Origin: a bacterium
GTDB lineage: Bacteria > Vulcanimicrobiota > Vulcanimicrobiia > Vulcanimicrobiales > SCRA01
DNA: 64,000 bases
Direction of reading: 5' to 3'
NCBI GenBank assembly: GCA_004298675.1
Contig: SCRI01000083.1
Coordinates: forward strand, 34,437-98,436
In this document: in pieces, positions 46,831 through 55,478 of the stretch
Numbering within the stretch: the first letter of the stretch is position 1
Layout: the number at the start of each line of letters is the position of its first letter
Position numbers and translations under genes: made by a program
The notes under the pieces: generated by a model
What the model was told of the DNA's origin: nothing
The model's input: only the letters and a program-made list of their open reading frames with translations
Databases searched by the model: none

Positions 46831-47999
46831 GGCTCGATGGCTAACCGCGGCTCGCCGGTGAGGTAATCGCGTACGGCGACATGGTGCTCGCCTCGCAGCA
46901 GCTCCCAAAGCGGCTCGCCCACCAGGGCGACGCGCCAGTCGGAGAGGCCGAGCGCTTGCGTAAAGGCCGCGAAGTCCTGGGGCAGCTCGCGTGCCACGTG
47001 CTCGAGCGCCGCGCGCGGCGCCAGCAGCGAGGGTGGCAGTTGCTCGCGCGCGGCGATCGCGCCGATCACCACGCTCATCAGCGTCACCAGCGCCTCGCGC
47101 GCTCCGTCGAGTCCGCGTTGGTGACGGGGCGGCAATTGCTCCTCCGGCCAGGCTTCACCGGCGCTCACGGCTTCGATGAGGCGCGCTCCGAGCGTGCGTT
47201 TGGTCTGTTCGTTGATGCGGCGCAGGCTGTCGAGGTCGCGCACGTCCTTGGGCTTGAGCGCGGCGAGGCCAACGAGGATGTCGTCCGAGAGCACGAAGCG
47301 CAGGGGGACGTCACGCTCGCGCGCGATATGCTCCCGCAGTTGCGCTAGCTCCGAGAGGATCGCCAACTCGCGCCTGCCTAAACGCTGGTTACCGGAGACT
47401 TTGAGGTAGAGGCGGTCGCTCTCCACGCGGTAGCGGGCAGGGTCGCTCATCCCAGCGCACTCCGCGATGGCCCACTCCAAACGTCCGCGTTCGACGAGCA
47501 GTGCGCGGATGCTCTCGAAGAGCGGCACGAGATGAACGACATCCTCGACCAGGTACTCGATCTGGGCCGGCGAGAGCGGGCGCGCACTCCAGTCGCTCAC
47601 CGTATGGGCCTTGCGCAACCGCAAGTGGAGCAGCTGACGGACTGCCTCGGCCAACGACACGGAGGCGCCGAAGCCGCAGAACGCCGCGGCGATCTGGGTG
47701 TCGACGACACGCTTGGGCAGCGTGTCAAAGCGTTCGAACAGGATCCGCAGATCGGCGGAGAGGGCGTGGCCGACGATCTCTTTGTCCGCGAGCATGCGTG
47801 TCAGCGGGGCGAGGTCCGGTACGGCTAGCGGGTCGACGAGCGCGACGCCCTCGTCGAACGCCAGTTGCAGCAGCATCAGCCGCGGCACGTAGGAGTTCTC
47901 GCCGTGAAACTCCGTGTCCAGGGCCACACGGTGCACTCGCTCGATGCGTTCGCAGAGCGCAAGGAGGGAGGGGCGATCCGTTACGGAGATCACGTCCAT
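46827..47999 (-). CDS. rnd: Ribonuclease D
   Basis: 390-residue 3'-5' exoribonuclease of the DEDDy class involved in tRNA 3' trimming. Exo I is D28-T-E30 (VALDTEFHGENSY), Exo II lies in VGHALSADLRIL, and Exo III is YLVEDVVHLVPL with the Tyr. An HRDC domain follows (RELAILSELAQLREHIARER). Divergent from the candidate selenoprotein gene with a 104 bp gap. Confidence 0.92.
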   Translation of the reverse strand: MDVISVTDRPSLLALCERIERVHRVALDTEFHGENSYVPRLMLLQLAFDEGVALVDPLAVPDLAPLTRMLADKEIVGHALSADLRILFERFDTLPKRVVDTQIAAAFCGFGASVSLAEAVRQLLHLRLRKAHTVSDWSARPLSPAQIEYLVEDVVHLVPLFESIRALLVERGRLEWAIAECAGMSDPARYRVESDRLYLKVSGNQRLGRRELAILSELAQLREHIARERDVPLRFVLSDDILVGLAALKPKDVRDLDSLRRINEQTKRTLGARLIEAVSAGEAWPEEQLPPRHQRGLDGAREALVTLMSVVIGAIAAREQLPPSLLAPRAALEHVARELPQDFAAFTQALGLSDWRVALVGEPLWELLRGEHHVAVRDYLTGEPRLAIEP

Positions 48000-48103
48000 A
48001 TCAGGCGACTTCGCCGTGCGCCCTCCGGCTCCGCCCTTGGCACGAAGGGGATCGGCGGGACGGCGCGTAGCCTGAGCGCGTAGGCGAGAGGAGCCGGATA
48101 GAC

Positions 48104-48529
48104 GTGAAGAACGAGAGGCGCATTGGGCGCTTCACCGTCGCGGGGCAGCTCACCGACGACGAGTTGGGAGGATTGCCCGCCCATGGTTACGGCCTATTGG
48201 TGAACGTGCGGCCGCCCGAAGAGTTAGACGAACCGGAGGAGCCGAAGGTGGGTGTGGGGTGCCGCTATGAGAACGTGCCCTTTACGGGGCGGACGCTCTC
48301 GCGCGATCACGTACTGCGGGTGCGTCAAGCGGTTGACGCGGCCATGGGACTCGACGTCCTGATCCACTGAGCAGGTGGGACGAGGGCCGCGGTCGTGGCC
48401 GCCATCATCGAGTCGGAAGTGGACGGGAGCGGCGTGCGGGGCACGCTTGGGAAACTCATCGAGGCTGATTTCGACGTCACGGGAACCCCATACGAACACT
48501 TTATCGAACAATATTTCACACGAGGGTAA
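48104..48529 (+). CDS. Candidate selenoprotein, DSP/TIGR01244-like phosphatase or sulfurtransferase
   Basis: 141 residues if the TGA at 48368-48370 is read as selenocysteine (U89). The N-terminal half (RFTVAGQLTDDELGGLPAHG, then LLVNVRPPEEL) matches the dual-specificity-phosphatase-like TIGR01244 family, where the P-loop is H/Y-C-x-S-G-T/N-R. Here the frame reads V-L-I-H-[TGA]-A-G-G-T-R-A-A-V-V-A-A, so the TGA occupies the catalytic cysteine, and downstream sequence keeps the family helix before a TAA at 48527. A SECIS-like hairpin follows the TGA, and a terminator follows the TAA, not the TGA. GTG start with GAGGAG upstream. selA, selB and tRNA-Sec are in this window. Alternative: a nonsense-mutated pseudogene. 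Confidence 0.8.
48385..48400 (+). promoter_or_regulatory. SECIS-like hairpin after in-frame TGA
   Basis: GGCCGC-GGTC-GTGGCC folds into a 6 bp stem (one G-U pair) with a GGTC loop. The loop is 21-24 nt after the TGA, inside the usual bacterial SECIS distance, and GGUC resembles the apical loop of the E. coli fdhF element that SelB recognises. Prediction by eye only. Confidence 0.6.
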
Positions 48530-48534
48530 TCGCG

Positions 48535-48557
48535 ACTCCGGTGCTGAAAACCGGAGT
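48535..48557 (+). terminator. Terminator after the candidate selenoprotein gene
   Basis: ACTCCGGT and ACCGGAGT form a perfect 8 bp stem with a 7 nt loop, 5 bp after the TAA at 48527-48529 and followed by a T-rich run (ACGTTTCGTATTCT). Its place supports a message that extends past the in-frame TGA. Confidence 0.7.
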
Positions 48558-48599
48558 ACGTTTCGTATTCTCTAGACGGAAAGCTATATGGAGGGTGTT

Positions 48600-49721
48600 A
48601 TGGCAAGGATATCACCATGGCTGCGTTCGATCGCGGTCCTTTCGATATTGGCGCTCGCGAGCTGCGGTGGTGGCGGCGGCGGGAGCGCTGCCGCTCCACC
48701 GGCGAGTGCTACGCCTCCCGGCACCAGCACCCCAGCGCCGGTCACGCAAGCAGCGGTGCAGCGCACCGATGCGGCGCAGTCGCTGCAGATGCTGCAGGCC
48801 TCGCGTGGTCTGAATTCCGGCGGTGTGACGACGGCCTCTGTGGCACGGCGCGCTGCCACCCAGGTGCGGCGCGCGATGTCGGCCGGGGTGCGGCACGTGG
48901 CCTCGGTAGGGACCTGTACGTCGCAAACCGTGACGAGCATGAACCAGACCTCGTCGACGACTGCGACGATTACCGTGCAGTCGTACTATGACCAGTCGTG
49001 CACGAGCCTAGAGGGCACACTCGTCTGGAACCTCACGGTAAACTCGCCGACGTCGGTCTCTGGACCGGCGACGATGACCCGCTATGCCGCCAGCGGCAGC
49101 GTCGTAACCTACGAGACGCTTTCGTTGAGCATGACATTCACTGACACGACTCTGACACAGCTGTCGCAGTTGAGCGTTGATGTGACGAGCATCGCGAGCT
49201 CGGTCAACGGACCGTCGATCGGCAGCTTTGGCATCGCCTGCGGCCTCACCGGAGCGTCGAGCCTCACGTGTGGACTGGGTGCCGTGGCCAACATGCCGTC
49301 GCTCTCCGTTGAGCAAGGCTTCACGCTCGGGCTCACGGGTAGCGAGTCGGCATCGTCAGTGCAGGCAACGATCACCGCGCAGGCATTTCAGGGTGGGCTG
49401 AGCGCTCTCACGCTCAGCCCTGGTACGTTCCCAGCGTGGACGATCAGCGGTGGCGCGCTGCTTGACAGTGCCTCCGCTACGGTAGCCGCGACGTACGCTT
49501 CCAATGGCACGCCGACGTCGCTCGCCTTCACGATGACCGACTCACAGGATCAAGCCACCGTGGTTCTGGTGGCGAACTCGAGTGGGATTGCGGGGACGAT
49601 CGCCCGGACCGATACGGGTGCGACCGTGGCGACCTTCACGATCGATGCCCTAGGCAACGGGACGATCAGCTACAGCAACGGAACCCAAGGGCAGATCGAG
49701 GACTACCTGATCGTCTCCTAG
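48600..49721 (+). CDS. Lipoprotein of unknown function
   Basis: 373 residues. A lipobox L-A-L-A-S-C ends the signal peptide, followed by a Gly run and a Thr/Pro/Ala-rich linker. The rest is rich in Ser/Thr beta-strand-like sequence (TVTSMNQTSSTTATITVQSY), suggesting a surface beta-rich domain. GGAGGG is seven bases before the ATG at 48600. No family recognised. An outer- or cell-surface lipoprotein is inferred. Confidence 0.75.
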   Translation: MARISPWLRSIAVLSILALASCGGGGGGSAAAPPASATPPGTSTPAPVTQAAVQRTDAAQSLQMLQASRGLNSGGVTTASVARRAATQVRRAMSAGVRHVASVGTCTSQTVTSMNQTSSTTATITVQSYYDQSCTSLEGTLVWNLTVNSPTSVSGPATMTRYAASGSVVTYETLSLSMTFTDTTLTQLSQLSVDVTSIASSVNGPSIGSFGIACGLTGASSLTCGLGAVANMPSLSVEQGFTLGLTGSESASSVQATITAQAFQGGLSALTLSPGTFPAWTISGGALLDSASATVAATYASNGTPTSLAFTMTDSQDQATVVLVANSSGIAGTIARTDTGATVATFTIDALGNGTISYSNGTQGQIEDYLIVS

Positions 49722-49754
49722 GGAGTACCTGGAGGCCGGCGAAGAGCGCGTGCG

Positions 49755-51281
49755 ATGACGGGTCTGGCGCTTGCGCTCTTCGCTTTCGTTTTGCACGTTG
49801 CGACAAGCGGGCGTTACGGCTACTTTCGCGACGAGCTCTACTTCATCGCCTGCGCCCACCACCTGGCTTGGGGCTATGTGGATCAGCCGCCGCTGGTGGC
49901 GCTGGCGGCGTGGCTCTCGGGCGCCTTTGCTTACGCGTTGGTGGCGTTGCGCGTACTGCCGGCGCTAGCGGCTGCCGCGACGGTGTGGGTGATCTGCCGC
50001 CTGACGCGGGAGTTGGGCGGAGGATGGTTCGCGGAGCTCCTGGCGGGGCTGGGCGTGGCGCTAATGCCCGCCTACCTTCTGTTGGGTAATACGCTCACCA
50101 CCACGTCGTTCGAGCCGCTGTCGTGGTCGCTCCTGGCGTGGCTGATCGTGCGCATGATCCGCACGGGTGAGCGGCGGTTGTTTCTTGCGGTCGGTTTGGC
50201 CGTGGCGTTTGGCCTCTACGGCAAGTATTCGATGGTACTCTTGGTCGTGGCTGTATCGGCTGGCCTATTGTTGACCGCCGAGCGGCGGGTGCTGAAGACG
50301 TGGTGGCTGCCAGCTGCGGCCGCGCTGGCACTGCTGCTGCTCGCGCCGAATCTGCTCTGGCAGGCACGCCACGCCTGGCCGATGCTGACCGTGCTCCACG
50401 GCGACGTGCTCAACCGCCATGCCTTCAACAATGGGCTCACGCTCGAGTACAAGAACGTGGCCCGCAACGCGGCGGCGTTCTTGGTGGAGCAAGCGCTCTT
50501 CACCAATCCCATCTTCGTGCCGCTGTGGATCTGCGGTACCGTCAGCCTGCTCTTTGGGCGCACGCTGCGTTCTTATCGCGCGTTGGGCATCGCATACGTC
50601 GTGCTTTTGGTATTGGCCGTCGCGCTGATGGCCAAAGGTTACTACATCATCGGCATCTACGGCACGCTGCTGGCCGCCGGCGCGGTGACGCTCGAGCGCC
50701 TCTGGCAGGTGCGTGTGGCGCTGCGCGGCGTGGTGATCGCCGTTGCCGTGACCTTGACCTTGCCGCTACTGCCACTGTCGATTCCACTGTTACCGGTGGA
50801 CACGCTGGTCGCGTACTCAGCCGCGCTGGGGTTAACGGGCCGCGACGGCACGCCGCCACGCTTGTTTCAGCCGCTCTTCGCCGAGGAGTTCGGCTGGGAG
50901 GAGCTGACCGCGCAAGTTGCGCGCGTCTATCACTCGCTGCCGCCGGCCGCGCGCGTGCGTACGGGGCTCTTCGCCGACACCTACGGCGACGCGGCGGCGC
51001 TGGCGTTTTACGGACCGCGGTACGGACTGCCGCCGGTGATCAGCGGTCAGAATACCTACTATCTGTGGGGCACCCACGGCTACAGCGGCGAGACGATGAT
51101 CGCCGTGGGCGCGATGCAAGCCGAGATCCTCAAGCGCTCCTTCGCGGACGTGCGGCTGGTGGCGACCTATGGCAGCCCGTACAAGTGGGTGGTGGAGGGG
51201 CCGGCGCCGATCTATCTGTGCACGCATCCGCGCGCACCACTCCAGCAGCTCTGGCCGCGCTTCAAGTGGTACGGCGCCTAA
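49755..51281 (+). CDS. Glycosyltransferase family 39 / ArnT-like membrane protein
   Basis: 508-residue polytopic GT-C glycosyltransferase. The first loop has GYFRDELYFIACAHHLAWGY-V-D-Q-P-P, where R-D-E-L carries the catalytic aspartate typical of PMT_2/ArnT enzymes that use polyprenyl-phosphate sugars. About ten membrane segments follow, then a periplasmic C-terminal domain (YGLPPVISGQNTYYLWGTHG). The acceptor (lipid A, protein or glycan) cannot be told. Stop is directly next to the convergent FAD oxidoreductase stop. Confidence 0.88.
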   Translation: MTGLALALFAFVLHVATSGRYGYFRDELYFIACAHHLAWGYVDQPPLVALAAWLSGAFAYALVALRVLPALAAAATVWVICRLTRELGGGWFAELLAGLGVALMPAYLLLGNTLTTTSFEPLSWSLLAWLIVRMIRTGERRLFLAVGLAVAFGLYGKYSMVLLVVAVSAGLLLTAERRVLKTWWLPAAAALALLLLAPNLLWQARHAWPMLTVLHGDVLNRHAFNNGLTLEYKNVARNAAAFLVEQALFTNPIFVPLWICGTVSLLFGRTLRSYRALGIAYVVLLVLAVALMAKGYYIIGIYGTLLAAGAVTLERLWQVRVALRGVVIAVAVTLTLPLLPLSIPLLPVDTLVAYSAALGLTGRDGTPPRLFQPLFAEEFGWEELTAQVARVYHSLPPAARVRTGLFADTYGDAAALAFYGPRYGLPPVISGQNTYYLWGTHGYSGETMIAVGAMQAEILKRSFADVRLVATYGSPYKWVVEGPAPIYLCTHPRAPLQQLWPRFKWYGA

Positions 51282-52415
51282 TCAGATGATGTTGACCTCG
51301 ACGAGCGGTTCATGCCGCAGCACGCGCTCGAACGCGAGCGGTGAGAGATCGAGCGTGCGGTATGCGCCGTGCAGGATCAACTCCGTGACGCCGCGCCCTA
51401 TCGCGGGCGCGTGCTGCAGCCCATGGCCGCTGAAGCCGTTGGCGAAGTAGGCGTTGACGAGCGTGGGGTGGCGCCCGACCATACCGTTGTGATCGAAGAC
51501 GTTGTATTCGTAGTAGCCTGCCCAGGAGTGACGCAGCTTGACGCGCTCGAAGAGCGGGACGCGCTCGGCTAGCGCGGGCCAGAGAATCTCGTCGAAGGTC
51601 GCGCGATCGGCTTCCAGCGGTAGATCGTCGGGATCGCTCTCCTCCGGCGGCGAGATACCCACGAGGAAGTCGTCGCCTTCGGGACGGAAGTAGAGGCCGC
51701 TCGTATCGATTACGAGCGGACAGCGCGCAAGGCTCCCCGGCGCCGAGAAGACGTAAACGCAGCGGCGGCGTGCGCGTACGGGAAGATCGACGTTCAGCAT
51801 GGCGCCGACGGCGGCCGCCCAGGGACCCGCGGCATTCACCACGAGGTCCGCGGGGAGGCTCGAGCCATCGGCCAGGCGCACCGAATGCACGCGCTCGCCC
51901 GCGATCTCCATGCCGGCGACGTCGCCCCGCAGATAGATCGCTCCTTGACTCACGGCCTGCTCGCGGAAGTACTGCAGCAACAGGTAGCCGTCGAACCAAC
52001 CCTCACCATGCACGCCCAGACTTCCGAGTGCTACGTCATTCGTGGAGAGCCACGGAAAACGTTCGCGCAACTGTGCGGGATCGAGCAGCACGGCATCGAC
52101 ACCGTGCTCGCGTTGGATGGCGTGATTGGAGCGCAGGCGTTCGACGCCGCGTGCGCTTGCGAGGAAGAGGTAGCCGTGTTCCGCCAGGCCGATTTCGCGT
52201 GCGAACGCCAGCCCAAATTGCGACATCGCGATGTTGATGGGCGTGGAGAACTGCTGACGGATGGAGCTGGCGCTGCGCGCCGACGAAGCCAGGCGGTACG
52301 ACGGGTCGCGCTCGACTACGGTGACGCTGCCGGCCAGCGCGGGGTCGGCCGTGAGAAATGCGGCAATCGCGCTGCCGATGGCGCCCCCGCCCACGATGAC
52401 GATCGCTTGTGGCAT
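51282..52415 (-). CDS. FAD-dependent oxidoreductase (DAO family)
   Basis: 377-residue D-amino acid/glycine/sarcosine oxidase-like flavoprotein. The dinucleotide motif is IVIVGGGAIGSAIAAFL at the N-terminus, with ASSARSASSIRQQFSTPINI the flavin-adjacent loop, LVNAAGPWAAAVG in the middle and FSGHGLQHAPAIGRGVTELI at the C-terminus. It oxidises an amine or amino acid; substrate unknown. Confidence 0.88.
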   Translation of the reverse strand: MPQAIVIVGGGAIGSAIAAFLTADPALAGSVTVVERDPSYRLASSARSASSIRQQFSTPINIAMSQFGLAFAREIGLAEHGYLFLASARGVERLRSNHAIQREHGVDAVLLDPAQLRERFPWLSTNDVALGSLGVHGEGWFDGYLLLQYFREQAVSQGAIYLRGDVAGMEIAGERVHSVRLADGSSLPADLVVNAAGPWAAAVGAMLNVDLPVRARRRCVYVFSAPGSLARCPLVIDTSGLYFRPEGDDFLVGISPPEESDPDDLPLEADRATFDEILWPALAERVPLFERVKLRHSWAGYYEYNVFDHNGMVGRHPTLVNAYFANGFSGHGLQHAPAIGRGVTELILHGAYRTLDLSPLAFERVLRHEPLVEVNII

Positions 52416-52469
52416 CGTGGGCGTTCTTGTGGCGCCGGCAAGCCGCTCTCCTGCAGCGGCCGGCAGAGT

Positions 52470-52847
52470 TTAGCGGCGGGACGAGTTCAGCGTTACGGCC
52501 GCGCGAATGAGCGCCTTCAGGGCCGCCTCGTCGATCTTCTCGCCTTCGCGAAAGTCGATGGCTCGCCGCGTGTTGCCTTCGAGACTGGAGTTGAAGAGGT
52601 GCGCTGGATCCGCCAGCGAGGCTCCTTTGGCAAAGGTCATCTTCACGACGCTCTTATAGGTCTCTCCGGTGCAGATGATGCCGTCGTGAGACCACACCGG
52701 CACCCCTCGCCACTTCCACTCCTCGACCGCGTCGGGATCGGCTTGTTTGATCAGCGTCCGGATCTGGGCGAGCATCGTACCGCGCCAGTCGCCCAGCTCC
52801 GCGATCCGCTGGTCGATCAACTGCGATGGAGAGGGGGTCTGGTTCAT
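52470..52847 (-). CDS. DUF1801 domain-containing protein
   Basis: 125-residue YdhG/DUF1801-type protein: EEWKWRGVPVWSHDGIICTG and KMTFAKGASLADPAHLFNSS are the family blocks. Small cytoplasmic protein, function unknown, related in fold to the iron chaperone frataxin-like group. ATG overlaps the upstream cysteine-synthase-like stop (ATGA), so they form an operon. Confidence 0.88.
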   Translation of the reverse strand: MNQTPSPSQLIDQRIAELGDWRGTMLAQIRTLIKQADPDAVEEWKWRGVPVWSHDGIICTGETYKSVVKMTFAKGASLADPAHLFNSSLEGNTRRAIDFREGEKIDEAALKALIRAAVTLNSSRR

Positions 52848-53812
52848 GTCGCAGCCCCCATGCTAGTGCCCGCGTTCTTGGTTCGGCTGCCGTAGGTATG
52901 GAGGTACTTCATCCCGGTGTCGACCATGACGGTGACGACGGTTGCATTGGACCCGAGCTCCTCAGCCAATCGCAGCGCGGCGACCACGTTTGCGCCCGTG
53001 GAGACCCCGGCGAATAGCCCCTCTTCCCGCGCCAACCGTAGCGCCATCTCCGTCGCCTCGTCCGTGGTGACGCGCTCGATCCGGTCGGCAATGCCGCTGC
53101 GCCAGAGCGGCACGACGTAGCCGGCTCCGACGCCGTCGATCTTGTGCGCGCCGGAGCGGCCGCCCGAGAGCACCGCCGATTCGGCGGGCTCCACGGCGGC
53201 GATCGTGATGCTCTGATTGCGCGCACGCAGCGTCTGCGCGAGGCCCCGCACGGATGCGGCGGTTCCGACAATTTGGACGAAGCCGTCGATCTGCCCGCCG
53301 GTTTGCACCCAGATCTCCTCCGCCATCTCGTGATAGGCGGCCAGCTGGTCGCGGTTGTTCATCTGATCGACCCAGAATGCGCCGGTCTCGGCGGCGACAA
53401 CGCGGGCGGCCTCGATCATGTCTTTGGTGAGTTTCTCGGTCATGCGCCCGTCCTCGCTTGGAACGAGTTGCAGCGTTGCGCCGAGCAGCCGCATGTGATC
53501 GAGCTTCTCTTTCGAGAATGCGTCCGAGCTCACGATGTAGAGCGGGTGTTTCTTGACCGCGCAGATCAAGGCAAGCGAGACACCGGTGCTGCCGCCGGTG
53601 TACTCCACGACGGACCCACCGGGAGCGAGGCGTCCACTGGTCTCGGCGGCCTCGATGATGGCCAGCGCCATGCGATCCTTCATGCTGCCGGTGGAATTCT
53701 CGCTCTCCAGCTTCAGCAGCACGCGGGCGCTGCTTGCCGGCACGATCGCGCGCAACGGCAAGATCGACGTCTTGCCGATGCAATCGAGGATCGTGCGCGG
53801 CGAGTCGGTCAC
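52844..53812 (-). CDS. Cysteine synthase-like PLP enzyme
   Basis: 322-residue fold-type II PLP enzyme. The PLP lysine is K45 in STGSMKDRMALAI, and EYTGGSTGVSLALICAVK binds the substrate carboxylate. It resembles O-acetylserine sulfhydrylase/cystathionine beta-synthase-like proteins. The usual N-T-G-x-x-K is S-T-G-S-M-K here. GTG start one base after the MaoC-like stop. Exact substrate open. Confidence 0.88.
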   Translation of the reverse strand: MTDSPRTILDCIGKTSILPLRAIVPASSARVLLKLESENSTGSMKDRMALAIIEAAETSGRLAPGGSVVEYTGGSTGVSLALICAVKKHPLYIVSSDAFSKEKLDHMRLLGATLQLVPSEDGRMTEKLTKDMIEAARVVAAETGAFWVDQMNNRDQLAAYHEMAEEIWVQTGGQIDGFVQIVGTAASVRGLAQTLRARNQSITIAAVEPAESAVLSGGRSGAHKIDGVGAGYVVPLWRSGIADRIERVTTDEATEMALRLAREEGLFAGVSTGANVVAALRLAEELGSNATVVTVMVDTGMKYLHTYGSRTKNAGTSMGAAT

Positions 53813-53813
53813 G

Positions 53814-54314
53814 TCAGCGAGATTCGGTCGCGCCGTCGCGGCAGCGTAGCAGGTTCATCGGCTTGAGAGACATGACGACGTCGCCGTCCTGGTTGAGAAC
53901 TTCGATGAACGTGCGCACCATACCACGGTCCGGCTTCGACTTCGAGCGGTTAGCTTCGAGGACCGTCAGCCTGGCACGCAGGAGGTCGCCGGGCCGGACC
54001 GGCTTGATCCAGCGCAGCTCGTCGATCCCGGGGGATGCGATGCTGGCCACGTGCGAGAGATAGTAGTCGACGAAGAGGCGCATCACCAGCGCCGCCGTTT
54101 GCCAGCCACTGGCGATCAGGCCCCCAAACGGGCCCGCTGCGGCGGCCGCGGGATCGGTGTGGATGTACTGCGGATCGTACTGCTTGGCAAAAGCGACGAT
54201 CTCTGCTTGCGTGATCTCGACCGGCCCGCACTCGAAGACCGACCCCGGCTCATAGTCCTCGAAGTAGCGGCTCTCGATGGGGGTGGAGAACTCTCCGGCG
54301 GCTTTCTGCTGCAT
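53814..54314 (-). CDS. MaoC-like acyl dehydratase
   Basis: 166-residue hot-dog fold protein. YDPQYIHTDPAAAAAGPFGG is the hydratase-2 motif with catalytic Asp and His, followed by LIASGWQTAALVMRLFVDYY and RPGDLLRARLTVLEAN. It hydrates enoyl-CoA esters. First gene of the operon with the cysteine-synthase-like and DUF1801 genes, an odd metabolic grouping. Confidence 0.9.
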   Translation of the reverse strand: MQQKAAGEFSTPIESRYFEDYEPGSVFECGPVEITQAEIVAFAKQYDPQYIHTDPAAAAAGPFGGLIASGWQTAALVMRLFVDYYLSHVASIASPGIDELRWIKPVRPGDLLRARLTVLEANRSKSKPDRGMVRTFIEVLNQDGDVVMSLKPMNLLRCRDGATESR

Positions 54315-54436
54315 GCGCCGACACTTTGGCGGCAGCGCAACACGCGCCTGCAGGGCCGCGGTGCGCCCTTACTGAGGTCGAGATTTCCAAGTAGTGCTCT
54401 TCCGTGATCCAGTGCGAAGTAGGTACAGCGTTAGAT

Positions 54437-54874
54437 CTATTTCCACCAGATCAGCTCTAAATCCATATCGTTTTGACTGAATTCCCACCAGCAGGTGCGC
54501 CCTTGCCAGTTGCGCCCGCTCTCAACGTGTGGGGATTCGATCAAGAGCCTTATCGGCCTGACGTCGTCTGAACCTGCACTGTTCCTCCACCTATAAGTTG
54601 GAATTATAGCCAGCACGCGAGCCTTGTCACCGTCAAAGAACCCAAGCGAATGGACGTTTAGAAAATTGTCCATCTTATCGCCGCTCCACTTGTCGAGGTA
54701 TTGTTCGCTCCATTTCAGGTTCTGCAACGTGTCAAAACAGTCTGAACCTATGCCGCCGTTTGTCACGGTGATTTCACTCCCAACTCGCGGAGCCGGTTGA
54801 ACGGTAGCCCCTGCAATAGAGAAGGCGCCTATGCAGATTCCGGCGCCCAAGACTGCGATCAAATAGCGATGCAT
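54437..54874 (-). CDS. Secreted protein of unknown function
   Basis: 145 residues with a signal peptide (MHRYLIAVLGAGICIGAFSI, cleavage near GA-TVQ). The mature part is rich in Trp and Asp (KWSEQYLDKWSGDKMDNFLN), with two Cys that could form a disulfide. GGAGG lies ten bases before the ATG. Lower GC than core genes. No family recognised. Confidence 0.65.
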   Translation of the reverse strand: MHRYLIAVLGAGICIGAFSIAGATVQPAPRVGSEITVTNGGIGSDCFDTLQNLKWSEQYLDKWSGDKMDNFLNVHSLGFFDGDKARVLAIIPTYRWRNSAGSDDVRPIRLLIESPHVESGRNWQGRTCWWEFSQNDMDLELIWWK

Positions 54875-54983
54875 TTTTGACGATCCTCCGGGATGCCTCA
54901 TACTATTCCGATCGTTGCCAATATGCGCAGATGAAATGAGCAAATATCGCTTCCCGCGACGCTTTTCACCGCACATACTACTA

Positions 54984-55301
54984 CTACTGCCCGTTCCTCG
55001 TTTCGCGATCACCCGCGGAGTCCGCCTCAATCTGACACACGTACGCTCCATGTTTCGTCCGACCGTACCAGCGCTCTCCCTTGAGGTGATAGATCCCGGA
55101 ACGCGTGTTTAGCCACACGACGGTGTCTTTGGGACAATGCGCCTGGGCGGCACTCTCCGTTTCGAAGAACTGTAGCGTCCCGGCATTGGCGGGGGCTGTA
55201 GCCTGGACATGCGTTTTTGCGAACGCGGCTTGAGGAACAACGGCCAAGCTGCAAGAGAGTAGTAACGTAACGGCAAGCGTTATGCGCGATAATAGCTTCA
55301 T
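54984..55301 (-). CDS. Small secreted protein with paired cysteines
   Basis: 105 residues: signal peptide (MKLLSRITLAVTLLLSCSLA ... AFA), then a compact domain with A-H-C-P-K-D-T-V-V-W-L-N-T and R-S-G-I-Y-H-L-K-G ... Y-G-R-T-K-H-G-A-Y-V-C. The spacing suggests a conserved periplasmic domain with one disulfide that I have seen in uncharacterised bacterial proteins. GGGAG precedes the ATG. It lies 178 bp from tRNA-Sec, divergent from it. Confidence 0.7.
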   Translation of the reverse strand: MKLLSRITLAVTLLLSCSLAVVPQAAFAKTHVQATAPANAGTLQFFETESAAQAHCPKDTVVWLNTRSGIYHLKGERWYGRTKHGAYVCQIEADSAGDRETRNGQ

Positions 55302-55478
55302 AACTCGCTCCCTACAGAAAGGCTTGCCGAATGCCGTGCATCCGGGAAGCAGTATAGCTAGGTAGCAGTTTACGTACCCGCCGTGAGGAGTGCTGTACCT
55401 GCGCGAGAATCCACGCCAGTTCTGCAAAGCAAGCAGGCGTCACGAAAAGCCCCGTCGCATAAGGGAATCCCGCAACAT

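Noticed and set aside
48371-48529. Treating the TGA at 48368 as an ordinary stop and the rest as non-coding
   Set aside because: The downstream frame continues the family's P-loop motif, has a proper stop and a terminator, and Sec machinery is present. A nonsense mutation remains possible and is stated as the alternative.
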